Below, in pieces: positions 1 to 5,652 of a stretch of 8,013 nt of DNA (position 1 is its first letter; each line of letters starts with the position of its first letter). Position numbers and translations under genes: made by a program. The notes under the pieces are model-generated. The model was not told the origin of the DNA. It searched no databases and saw only the letters and a program-made list of their open reading frames with translations. Source of the stretch: Bacteroidales bacterium UBA3856 (GTDB taxonomy: Bacteria > Bacteroidota > Bacteroidia > Bacteroidales > UBA932); contig DGHE01000168.1 in the NCBI GenBank assembly GCA_002392525.1, positions 1 to 8,013 on the forward strand, in the 5' to 3' direction.

Positions 1-935
1 CCGAAATTATAGCCGGCGATGGGCTGCATGCCCTGGTTGAATCCCATCACGATCATCACGAAGAGGAAACTGATGCGGTTCACGATGCCATACGCGCCGA
101 TGGACAGGTCTCCGCCCCACTTGACCAGTTGCTGGTTGATGAACAGCACCACAATGCAACTGGCAAGGTTCATCAGGAACGGCCCCATGCCGATGGCCAG
201 GGAGTCTTTGGCGATCTTCCAATCGACCCGCAGCATTTTCCAGGAACGGGGAAGGTGCAGGAAGCGCTCAGGGTTGAGGAAATACCGGAAGGTGTAGCCT
301 AGCGCCATGCACTGGCACAGGACGGTGGCCAGCGCGGCGCCCTGGATGCCCATGCCCAGCGTGAAGATGAAAATGGGATCCAGGATGGCGTTGGACGTTA
401 CCGTGAACAGGGTGAGCCCCATGGCCAGTTTGGGATTGCCGGACGAGCGGATGATGGCGTTCATCCCGAAATACAGGTGCGTGACGGCGTTCCCGATGGC
501 GATGATGGTCATGTAGTCCCGGGCGTAGGGGAGGGTGGCGTCCGATGCGCCGAAAAAGCGCAGGATGGGATCCATCCACAGCAGCATGACGGCGGTGAAA
601 ATCACGCCCGTGATGATATTCAGGGTGACATCGTTGCACAGGACCTTCCCGGCCACCCGGTAGTTCTTCTGTCCCAGCAGGACGGAGATCATGGTGGCGG
701 CGCCCACGCCTACCAGCGTGCCGAAAGCCGTGGAGATATTCATCAGGGGGAAGGTGACGGCGAGGCCGGCGATGGAAAGGGAGCCCACATCGGCAATATG
801 GCCGATGTACACGCTGTCCACCATATTGTACAGCGAAGAAGCCGTCATGGCGATGATGCCGGGGACGGCATATTGCCGGATCAGCGAGCCGATGGGCTTG
901 GTCCCGAGCTCTGCAGGTACGGAAGTCCCTGCCAT
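1..935 (-). CDS. MATE family multidrug efflux transporter (partial, C-terminus beyond window start)
   Basis: Inner-membrane transporter of the MATE (multi-antimicrobial extrusion) superfamily. Members export cationic drugs or metabolites in exchange for Na+ or H+. The window holds 311 codons of a family that is usually about 440-460 residues, so roughly the last third is missing. After a short polar N-terminus comes the first hydrophobic helix and the typical MATE opening 'SLYNMVDSVYIGH'. Further on are 'GVGAATMISVLLGQKN' and 'MNAIIRSSGNPKLAM', both characteristic of the family, then the second-half helix ending in 'GFNQGMQPIAGYNFG' at the window edge. The ATG at 935 lies only 2 nt after the TAA of the FKBP lipoprotein gene, with no clear Shine-Dalgarno sequence, so translation is probably coupled to that gene. 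The substrate cannot be read from the sequence. Family assignment is secure; the subfamily (MepA/DinF-like) is inferred. Confidence 0.95.
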   Translation of the reverse strand, partial: MAGTSVPAELGTKPIGSLIRQYAVPGIIAMTASSLYNMVDSVYIGHIADVGSLSIAGLAVTFPLMNISTAFGTLVGVGAATMISVLLGQKNYRVAGKVLCNDVTLNIITGVIFTAVMLLWMDPILRFFGASDATLPYARDYMTIIAIGNAVTHLYFGMNAIIRSSGNPKLAMGLTLFTVTSNAILDPIFIFTLGMGIQGAALATVLCQCMALGYTFRYFLNPERFLHLPRSWKMLRVDWKIAKDSLAIGMGPFLMNLASCIVVLFINQQLVKWGGDLSIGAYGIVNRISFLFVMIVMGFNQGMQPIAGYNF

Positions 936-937
936 GA

Positions 938-1969
938 TTACAGAAGTTCTATCTCAAACAGGAGCGGAGAGTAGGGAGGGATGCTCAGGCCGCTTCCTTT
1001 GCTGGTGTAGCCCAGGGAGGAGACAAACAGTACGACGCCCTTCTGGCCCAGCCAGTGCATCTGGGAGATACCGGCCGAGAAGCCGTCGATCATGGAACTG
1101 TCGTTCAGCCTCATCTCCGTGAAGTTGGTGGCGATGGTCAGATTGGCGGTGGTATAGGTTTTGGCGTCGTCGTAGATACCGGCATCCTTGGCCACCCTTT
1201 CCCGGGTGGTGTCAAAAACCTGCCCGTTCAGGAGCTTTCCGGTATAGTTGACCCGGATGGTGGTGTCGGCCGGGAATTTGTCTTCGGCTTTGAAGGCCGA
1301 ACTGTCGGTGAGGAAATAAAAAGTGCCGTCGGCCTCTTCTCCGGATTTGTAGGCTATCGGCTTGATGCCCTCTCCGTAGTGACGGCGGATGAAGCGGGCC
1401 AGGCTGTCCTTTTCCATCTGTTCAATGTCGTTGACCTGCCCGCCGAGGGTAACGGTATATTCCAGGGCGCTCGACTGCGTGCCGTTTGCCAGATATTCAT
1501 TGTAGGTATTATAGCGGCTGGTGGTGAGCAGGCAGGCCGGAATGATGGCCTTCCGCGTTCCGCCTTCCCGCATTCCCTGCAGAAGGGCGTCCACTCCCGC
1601 ATAACTGAGTCCCTCTCCCGTCTGCACGAAGCGGTGCCCGTAGTAATTCCCCATGGCGTAAGTGCCCAGTTGCTGGGCCAGTTTCTCTTCCTGCGTGGAG
1701 GAGATGGTGCCGTCCAGGCCGCGGATGGTGGTGGTGGCATAGGTGTACAGGGAATCCTGGCTCCAGACCTTGCCGGTGCCGGGCGTGTCCTCGAGCACAT
1801 AGATGCCATATTCATTGGGCGTGACGAAGGGGTAGAACTTCTCAATGAACTTCTCCATATACTTCTGGGCCTTTTCTCCGGTGGTGAGGGTCGTTTCCTT
1901 TGCACAGCCTGCCATCAGGAGACCGGCGAGAAGGGCAAGCGGGATTCTTTTGAGCATGTTATTTCTCAT
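938..1969 (-). CDS. Lipoprotein with two FKBP-type peptidyl-prolyl isomerase domains, the first degenerate
   Basis: Predicted periplasm-facing or outer-membrane lipoprotein of 343 residues. A short signal peptide ends in the lipobox LMAGC, with Cys22 as the lipidated residue. The C-terminal domain (about 236-343) is a recognisable FKBP prolyl isomerase. It has 'VNYTG' (240-244), 'VFDTT' (251-255), 'MIDGFSAGI' (293-301), 'SLGY' (318-321) and 'SIPPYSPLLFEIELL' at the end, matching the Tyr, Phe-Asp, Ile, Tyr and Phe pocket positions of FKBP12. About 25 extra residues (256-280) separate the second and third strands. Residues about 54-175 look like a second, worn-down FKBP domain: 'GVDALLQGMREGGTRKAII' followed by 'ALEYTVTL', without the FD motif. 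The gene overlaps the upstream lipoprotein gene by 11 nt. An in-frame ATG at 1957 (Met5) would start 1 nt after that gene's stop and still leave a full signal peptide. Role: probable envelope folding factor; the client is unknown. Confidence 0.9.
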   Translation of the reverse strand: MRNNMLKRIPLALLAGLLMAGCAKETTLTTGEKAQKYMEKFIEKFYPFVTPNEYGIYVLEDTPGTGKVWSQDSLYTYATTTIRGLDGTISSTQEEKLAQQLGTYAMGNYYGHRFVQTGEGLSYAGVDALLQGMREGGTRKAIIPACLLTTSRYNTYNEYLANGTQSSALEYTVTLGGQVNDIEQMEKDSLARFIRRHYGEGIKPIAYKSGEEADGTFYFLTDSSAFKAEDKFPADTTIRVNYTGKLLNGQVFDTTRERVAKDAGIYDDAKTYTTANLTIATNFTEMRLNDSSMIDGFSAGISQMHWLGQKGVVLFVSSLGYTSKGSGLSIPPYSPLLFEIELL

Positions 1970-2531
1970 TGTCTAATATATTCTCGATCCAAAATTGATA
2001 TGCCAGGGCACTTCTTGCAGGAATCGTGCCCCGTTCTGCATTTCCGAAGCCAAATTCTCCGGTAAACAGGATTACGCACTCGTCAAACTCCTGCACGCCC
2101 TGCAGCCCGTCGTACAGGCCGCTCACGATGGTTTTGTCCAGGGTGAGGGTGTCCAACTTGTAACGAAGCGTGTCGGAAAGGTTCCAGTCGGCCATTTCGG
2201 CAATGGACTTCACATTGGTGGCGATGAGGTTGCCGACGCTGATGGAGGAACTGGTCAGGGTGTAACAGGCATAGTAGAGCGCCACTTTTCCGCCCGCCTG
2301 GAGGGAGTCCCGCTCTCCGAAGACGCGGTCCAGCGTGTCGTGGAGGGTGAGGCGGAAGGCGTTGCCGTTGCGGACCAGGGTGGCGTTCGTATCGGCCTTC
2401 ATCTGGGCGGTGATGAAGCCCTCGATGTAGGTGGCCTGCTTGTCGTAGGTGGCCTTGAGCGACGCCTTCGAACAGGCGCCCAGCCCGGCCAGGACAACAG
2501 CGGCGGTCAATATGACGGTGCCTTTTTTCAT
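1959..2531 (-). CDS. Small FKBP-like lipoprotein, probably without isomerase activity
   Basis: Predicted lipoprotein of 190 residues. Lys2-Lys3, a hydrophobic stretch and the lipobox LGAC place the lipid-modified cysteine at position 20. The mature part resembles the FKBP fold in outline. 'GGKVALYYACYTL' (80-92) corresponds to the second FKBP strand, 'IVSGLYDGLQGVQEFDECV' (135-153) to the helix and following strand, and 'GTIPARSALAYQFWIENI' (168-185) to the closing 'IPPNATLIFEVELL' region. The FD motif between these segments is absent, so catalysis is doubtful. It starts inside the nrnA stop codon (ATGA overlap) and overlaps the next FKBP lipoprotein by 11 nt, which suggests the two lipoproteins are made together and perhaps act together. 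Membership in a named DUF of Bacteroidales lipoproteins is likely but I cannot name it with confidence. The lipoprotein call is firm; the FKBP-like fold is inference from motif order. Confidence 0.8.
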   Translation of the reverse strand: MKKGTVILTAAVVLAGLGACSKASLKATYDKQATYIEGFITAQMKADTNATLVRNGNAFRLTLHDTLDRVFGERDSLQAGGKVALYYACYTLTSSSISVGNLIATNVKSIAEMADWNLSDTLRYKLDTLTLDKTIVSGLYDGLQGVQEFDECVILFTGEFGFGNAERGTIPARSALAYQFWIENILDNEK

Positions 2532-3646
2532 TTCAGGAAATCTTTGAGCGCATTTTCAACAAAAGTGGCGGCCTCCTGCGGGGAGGCGATATCCGGGCCG
2601 ATGAACAGTTTCCCCCCGGAGGCGTTCTCGTGCCCGCCGCCGTGGAAGTAACGCTGCGCCAGGGCCTGGGCCGACGTGCCCTTCCTGGAGCGGATGGAGA
2701 CGCGGAAATGCCCCTCGTCTTCCTTCAGGAGCAGGCTCAGGCGGACGGCTCCGATGGTGAGCGGGACGTTCACGAGGCCTTCGGACTCTCCTTCGCGGAG
2801 GTCGAAGCGGCGCTGGATGTCCCGGGTGAGAATCATGTAGGCGCCGCCGCCGGGCAGGAGCCGGAGCCCTTCATACTGCATGTACCCCATGAGCCGGACC
2901 CGGTTTTCGCGGTAACTGCTGTAGATTTTCTGCAGGAGGGCGTCCCGGTCCACGCCGGCGGCGATCAGTTCCGACGCCATCCGGAAGGTGGAAGGATACA
3001 CGGAGTTGGCAAAGTTGTTGGTGTCCGTGGTCATGCCGGTCATCAGCGCTGCGCCGATACCCCCTGCCCACATCGCCGAAGGCCCTGTCCCTCCGGGGGC
3101 TAAAAAACAGGCCGATGCCCCCGGAGGGACAGGGGCCTTCGGCTCTCCGGCGCACATTCCCTCTGTCTCCTTCTCTGTCAGGGCTTTGAGGAGCCAGTAG
3201 ACGACCTCCGAGGCGGAGGAGATATCGGGAGTGGAGAAGACGAGACCGAAGCTTGGGGTGTCGGGGTTCAGGTGATGGTCCATGATGACCTTGGGGGCGC
3301 TGGACGCCGTCAGGAAGGGCTCCAGGGCTTCTGTCCGGATGAAGGCATTGGCATCGGCCAGAATGATGAGGTCGGCCCTGGCGATGCGGGATTCTGCCTC
3401 TGCGGGAGCGGCGTCGTGGAAGAGGAAGGGGATTCCTTCCGGGAGGATGAAGCGGAGGTTGTCGGGAGGGGTGTCGGGTAGGACGACGGCGACGTCTTTT
3501 CCCATGCCGCGCAGGTACAGTGCCAGGCCGGAAGCGGCGCCCAGGGCGTCTCCGTCCGGGTGCGTGTGGGCCACGATGACCGGATGGCGGGCACTGGCCA
3601 ACCACCTTTTCAGGGTGACGATATCTTCTTGATGGATGAAGTCCAT
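2528..3646 (-). CDS. nrnA: DHH-family phosphoesterase, bifunctional oligoribonuclease / pAp phosphatase NrnA
   Basis: Cytoplasmic DHH/DHHA1 phosphoesterase of 372 residues. NrnA-type enzymes degrade 2-5-nt RNAs and dephosphorylate 3'-phosphoadenosine 5'-phosphate using Mn2+. All metal and substrate motifs are visible: 'HTHPDGDALG' (27-36), Asp98 in 'IILADAN', 'DHH' (123-125), 'MTTDTNNF' (205-212) and the DHHA1 substrate loop 'GGGHENASGG' (336-345). The enzyme should therefore be active. The usual length is about 320-350 residues; the excess is explained by an in-frame palindromic insertion encoding residues about 168-191, between the helix after DHH ('SEVVYWLLKAL') and the TDT motif. It is the first gene of the minus-strand operon, with a Bacteroidota promoter just upstream, and its TGA overlaps the ATG of the next gene. 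The family call is secure. Choice of nrnA over another DHH/DHHA1 member rests on motif spacing and length. Confidence 0.92.
   Translation of the reverse strand: MDFIHQEDIVTLKRWLASARHPVIVAHTHPDGDALGAASGLALYLRGMGKDVAVVLPDTPPDNLRFILPEGIPFLFHDAAPAEAESRIARADLIILADANAFIRTEALEPFLTASSAPKVIMDHHLNPDTPSFGLVFSTPDISSASEVVYWLLKALTEKETEGMCAGEPKAPVPPGASACFLAPGGTGPSAMWAGGIGAALMTGMTTDTNNFANSVYPSTFRMASELIAAGVDRDALLQKIYSSYRENRVRLMGYMQYEGLRLLPGGGAYMILTRDIQRRFDLREGESEGLVNVPLTIGAVRLSLLLKEDEGHFRVSIRSRKGTSAQALAQRYFHGGGHENASGGKLFIGPDIASPQEAATFVENALKDFLK
3063..3157. repeat. Imperfect 11-nt direct repeats flanking the palindrome
   Basis: Plus-strand 3063-3073 (CCTGCCCACAT) and 3147-3157 (CCGGCGCACAT) agree at 9 of 11 positions and lie just outside the two arms of the palindrome. 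They encode the paired peptides 'MWAG' (192-195) and 'MCAG' (164-167) of NrnA. One copy may be a decayed target-site duplication left by insertion. The match is short, so chance is a real alternative. Confidence 0.4.
3075..3143. repeat. In-frame palindromic insertion element inside nrnA
   Basis: A 69-nt near-perfect inverted repeat. The left arm 3075-3100 (26 nt) pairs with the right arm 3117-3143 (27 nt), the only flaw being one extra C in the right arm's complement (CCC against CCCC). The loop is the 16 nt at 3101-3116, with a run of six A. The length is exactly 23 codons, so the nrnA frame is kept. In the minus strand it encodes a Pro/Gly-rich peptide from 'PKAPVPPGASACFLAPGG' to 'TGPS' (residues 169-190). 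By my reading four of the six frames through it lack stops. The peptide has no counterpart in the NrnA family as I know it. Interpretation as a mobile or repeated palindromic element, rather than a chance hairpin, is inference: there is only one copy in this window. Confidence 0.85.
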
Positions 3647-3666
3647 GACACTGCTGTTTCCGGTGG

Positions 3667-3698
3667 CAAATTTACAAAAGATTATTGCTTTTGAGAAA
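3667..3698 (-). promoter_or_regulatory. Bacteroidota-type promoter for the nrnA-lipoprotein-MATE operon
   Basis: On the minus strand, TAAATTTG (3674-3667) is an exact match to the -7 consensus TAnnTTTG used by the Bacteroidota primary sigma factor. TTTC (3698-3695) lies 20 nt upstream and matches the -33 TTTG at 3 of 4 positions. Transcription would start near 3660, giving a leader of about 14 nt before the nrnA ATG. It overlaps the opposing promoter. Confidence 0.5.
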
Positions 3699-3715
3699 TG
3701 ATTTTGTTAACTTTG
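3684..3715 (+). promoter_or_regulatory. Bacteroidota-type promoter for the plus-strand operon
   Basis: TAACTTTG (3708-3715) matches the -7 consensus TAnnTTTG exactly. ATTG (3684-3687) sits 20 nt upstream in the -33 position and matches TTTG at 3 of 4 bases. Transcription would start near 3721, giving a leader of about 29 nt that is A-rich and has no Shine-Dalgarno sequence before the ATG at 3750, as usual in this phylum. Confidence 0.5.
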
Positions 3716-3749
3716 TCGGAACTTTTGGAAATTATAAAACACTAGAATA

Positions 3750-4451
3750 ATGAACAAATCTGTCAAAATTGCTTGCGAGGTTGTTCTCGGAGCCCTGATT
3801 GTCCTGCTCGTCTGGCTCACTGTGAAGAGTGTCCAGAAACCCGTACAGTTCAACAAGGAGGTCGCCGCCCGTTCCCAGGTGGCTATCCAGCGCCTCAAGG
3901 ATATCCGTACCCTTCAGGAGGCTTACAAGAGCGTGAACGGTCGTTTCTCTTCAACTGTGGACACCCTCAAGCTGTTCTATGAGACCGGCAAGATGGACAT
4001 CGTAATGCAGATCGGCTCCCTGGATGACTCCCTCGCCGTGGCCAACACCGAGGCCATCAAGAAGGCCAACAAGAAGCTCAAACCCGCAGAGATGACTGCC
4101 AAGCTGGCTGCCGCTTACGCCGCCGGCCAGAAGGTTGTGTTCTCTACCGTCACTGAGGTTCCCGTACGCGATACCCTGTTCGCCAGCCGCAAGGACTTCT
4201 GCGTGGACTCCCTCGCCTTCATCCCGTTCTCCGGTGGTCAGAAGACCCAGATGGAAGCTACCGTCAAGACTGTATCCGGTGTTCAGGTTCCTCTGTTTGA
4301 GGCCCGCATGCCTTACAGGGCTCTCTGCAAGGGCCTGGACAACCAGCTCCGCATCAATCTGGATGCCGAGCGCAAGGACCAGAACAAGTACGAAGGCCTG
4401 CAGGTGGGCAGCATCACTGCTCCCAACAACAACGCCGGTAACTGGGAATAG
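3750..4451 (+). CDS. Single-pass membrane-anchored protein of unknown function, first gene of the DUF3822-rsmD-cstA operon
   Basis: A 233-residue protein with no recognised enzyme motif. A short basic N-terminus is followed by one hydrophobic helix (about 8-27) with no lipobox or clear signal peptidase site, so it is probably an uncleaved anchor with the rest in the periplasm. Residues 38-80 form a predicted helix with 'RLKDIRTLQEAYKSVNGRF' (48-66), which resembles the region after the N-terminal helix in type IV pilins and pseudopilins. However, there is no prepilin peptidase site before the membrane helix. Residues 100-128 are Lys/Ala-rich and probably helical. The C-terminus ends in 'YEGLQVGSITAPNN' and a terminal 'NWE', which looks like a conserved tail. 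From memory, similar proteins occur beside DUF3822 genes in other Bacteroidales. The gene is 5 nt upstream of DUF3822. Its function cannot be assigned. Confidence 0.85.
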   Translation: MNKSVKIACEVVLGALIVLLVWLTVKSVQKPVQFNKEVAARSQVAIQRLKDIRTLQEAYKSVNGRFSSTVDTLKLFYETGKMDIVMQIGSLDDSLAVANTEAIKKANKKLKPAEMTAKLAAAYAAGQKVVFSTVTEVPVRDTLFASRKDFCVDSLAFIPFSGGQKTQMEATVKTVSGVQVPLFEARMPYRALCKGLDNQLRINLDAERKDQNKYEGLQVGSITAPNNNAGNWE

Positions 4452-4456
4452 TCCGT

Positions 4457-5122
4457 ATGGACCAGTCCACTATATCATCTAAAGAAATATCCATTCAAGT
4501 CTCCTTGAGTGGATTTTCTTTTAATGGCTCGCCCTGGTATCCCGCAGAGCGCGTCTTTACCATGCCGGAACTTCAGCGCCGGTATGAAAAAGTGGAGATT
4601 TCCCTCCTTACTCCCAAGGTGGCGCTGGTGCCGGATGCTTTCCTGGAACCGTCCAGAGCCCGTCAGGCCCTCTCCGAGGTTGTTTCCCTCCGGGATACGG
4701 ACCAGGTGGAAACCGTGGCCGTTCCTTCGCTGGGCGCTACGCTGGTGTACTCCAATTCGCTGGACGAATCCCTCTCCCGGGTGCTGTCCCAGACGGTGCT
4801 CAACACTGCCGGCGAGCCGTCCCGGGTGCTGCCGGAGATGTACTATCTCTTGAGGCAACTGGGCTCTCTCCCGGACTACAACAAAATTGTGGCCTCCTGG
4901 CACAGCGGTTACCTGCATCTGGTGATCGGCCAGGGCAGGAGCCTGTGCCTGGCCAATGTCTACGAAGCCCCGGATTTCACTACGGCCCAGTACTTCCTTT
5001 TCCTGGGGCTCAAGAAGCTGCAGCTCAATCCGGAGGTGTCCACCGTGTGTTTCCGTACCCCGCTGGACCTGGATTCCGAGATGTCGCTGTATCGATATTT
5101 TAAATCGGTGGTGCAGCTATGA
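4457..5122 (+). CDS. DUF3822 family protein
   Basis: A 221-residue protein of the Bacteroidota-restricted DUF3822 family, which commonly lies just upstream of rsmD. No signal peptide or membrane segment is visible, so it is probably cytoplasmic. Features fitting the family are the N-terminal strand pair 'IQVSLSGFSFNG', the central 'KVALVPDAFLEPSRAR' and the late 'DFTTAQYFLFLGLKKLQLNP' (173-192). The family has been suggested to resemble actin-like ATPase folds, but I see no clear nucleotide-binding motif here. The ATG at 4457 was chosen because it follows the previous stop by 5 nt. The TGA shares bases with the rsmD start (ATGA overlap), which indicates coupled translation. The biochemical role is unknown; synteny with rsmD suggests, but does not show, a link to ribosome maturation. 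Confidence 0.85.
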   Translation: MDQSTISSKEISIQVSLSGFSFNGSPWYPAERVFTMPELQRRYEKVEISLLTPKVALVPDAFLEPSRARQALSEVVSLRDTDQVETVAVPSLGATLVYSNSLDESLSRVLSQTVLNTAGEPSRVLPEMYYLLRQLGSLPDYNKIVASWHSGYLHLVIGQGRSLCLANVYEAPDFTTAQYFLFLGLKKLQLNPEVSTVCFRTPLDLDSEMSLYRYFKSVVQL

Positions 5123-5652
5123 GAATCATTGGAGGAAAACTGAAGGGCAAGAGCTTCATGCCCCCGGCCGGCTACAAGGCACGTCCCACCACGGACTTTG
5201 CCAAGGAAGGCCTGTTCAATATCCTGGACAACGAATACGAGTTCGAGGACCTCAAGGTGCTGGATCTCTTCGGTGGTACAGGCTCCATTGCCTTTGAGTT
5301 TGCCTCCAGGGGCGCTTCCCGTGTCTACTGCGTGGAAATGGCCCGGGAGAATGCCTCTTTTATCAAGACCGAGGCGGCCCGTCTGGGCCTTCCCAACGTA
5401 ACCATGGTGCGGGACAATGTCTTCGACTTCCTGCCCATCTGCCACGAGAAATTCGATATCATCTTTGCCGATCCGCCCTATGCCCTGGAGGGCCTTGCGG
5501 GCATTCCGGATATCATCTTTTCCTTGAACCTTCTGCACCCCGGCTGCTATTTTATTTTGGAGCATGGAGATGAGCATTCTTTCCAGAACCACCCGCGTTT
5601 TGTGAAGGAGAAAAGTTACGGAAGGGTTCATTTTAGCTTTTTTGAATCATGA
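5119..5652 (+). CDS. rsmD: 16S rRNA (guanine(966)-N2)-methyltransferase RsmD
   Basis: S-adenosylmethionine-dependent methyltransferase that modifies G966 (E. coli numbering) of 16S rRNA during 30S assembly. At 177 residues it is close to the usual 180-200. It begins with the family signature 'MRIIGGKLKGKSF' and 'RPTTDFAKEGLFNIL' (22-36). The SAM-binding motif I is 'DLFGGTGSIAFEFASRG' (49-65), with acidic Glu73 in 'CVEM' as motif II. The catalytic N-methyltransferase motif IV is 'DPPY' (118-121). No key residue is missing. The gene overlaps both neighbours by 4 nt (ATGA at 5119-5122 and 5649-5652), tying its translation to DUF3822 upstream and cstA downstream. Confidence 0.97.
   Translation: MRIIGGKLKGKSFMPPAGYKARPTTDFAKEGLFNILDNEYEFEDLKVLDLFGGTGSIAFEFASRGASRVYCVEMARENASFIKTEAARLGLPNVTMVRDNVFDFLPICHEKFDIIFADPPYALEGLAGIPDIIFSLNLLHPGCYFILEHGDEHSFQNHPRFVKEKSYGRVHFSFFES

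Noticed and set aside
477..974. Open frame of 165 codons on the plus strand opposite the MATE gene
   Set aside because: It is antisense to the MATE reading frame, which carries family motifs throughout. The His/Asp/Gly-rich product is a shadow.
1055..2065. Long open frame of 336 codons on the plus strand opposite the two lipoprotein genes
   Set aside because: It runs antisense to convincing lipoprotein genes with lipobox and FKBP motifs. Its Gly/Val-rich translation matches no family I know and is typical of shadow frames in GC-rich DNA.
3075..3143. The palindrome as an intrinsic terminator between two genes
   Set aside because: It lies inside a continuous reading frame whose catalytic motifs are intact on both sides, and no U-tract follows the stem on either strand.
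2871..3605. Arg/Pro-rich open frame of 244 codons in another minus-strand frame of nrnA
   Set aside because: It overlaps the DHH phosphoesterase frame completely, and its low-complexity composition is explained by GC bias.
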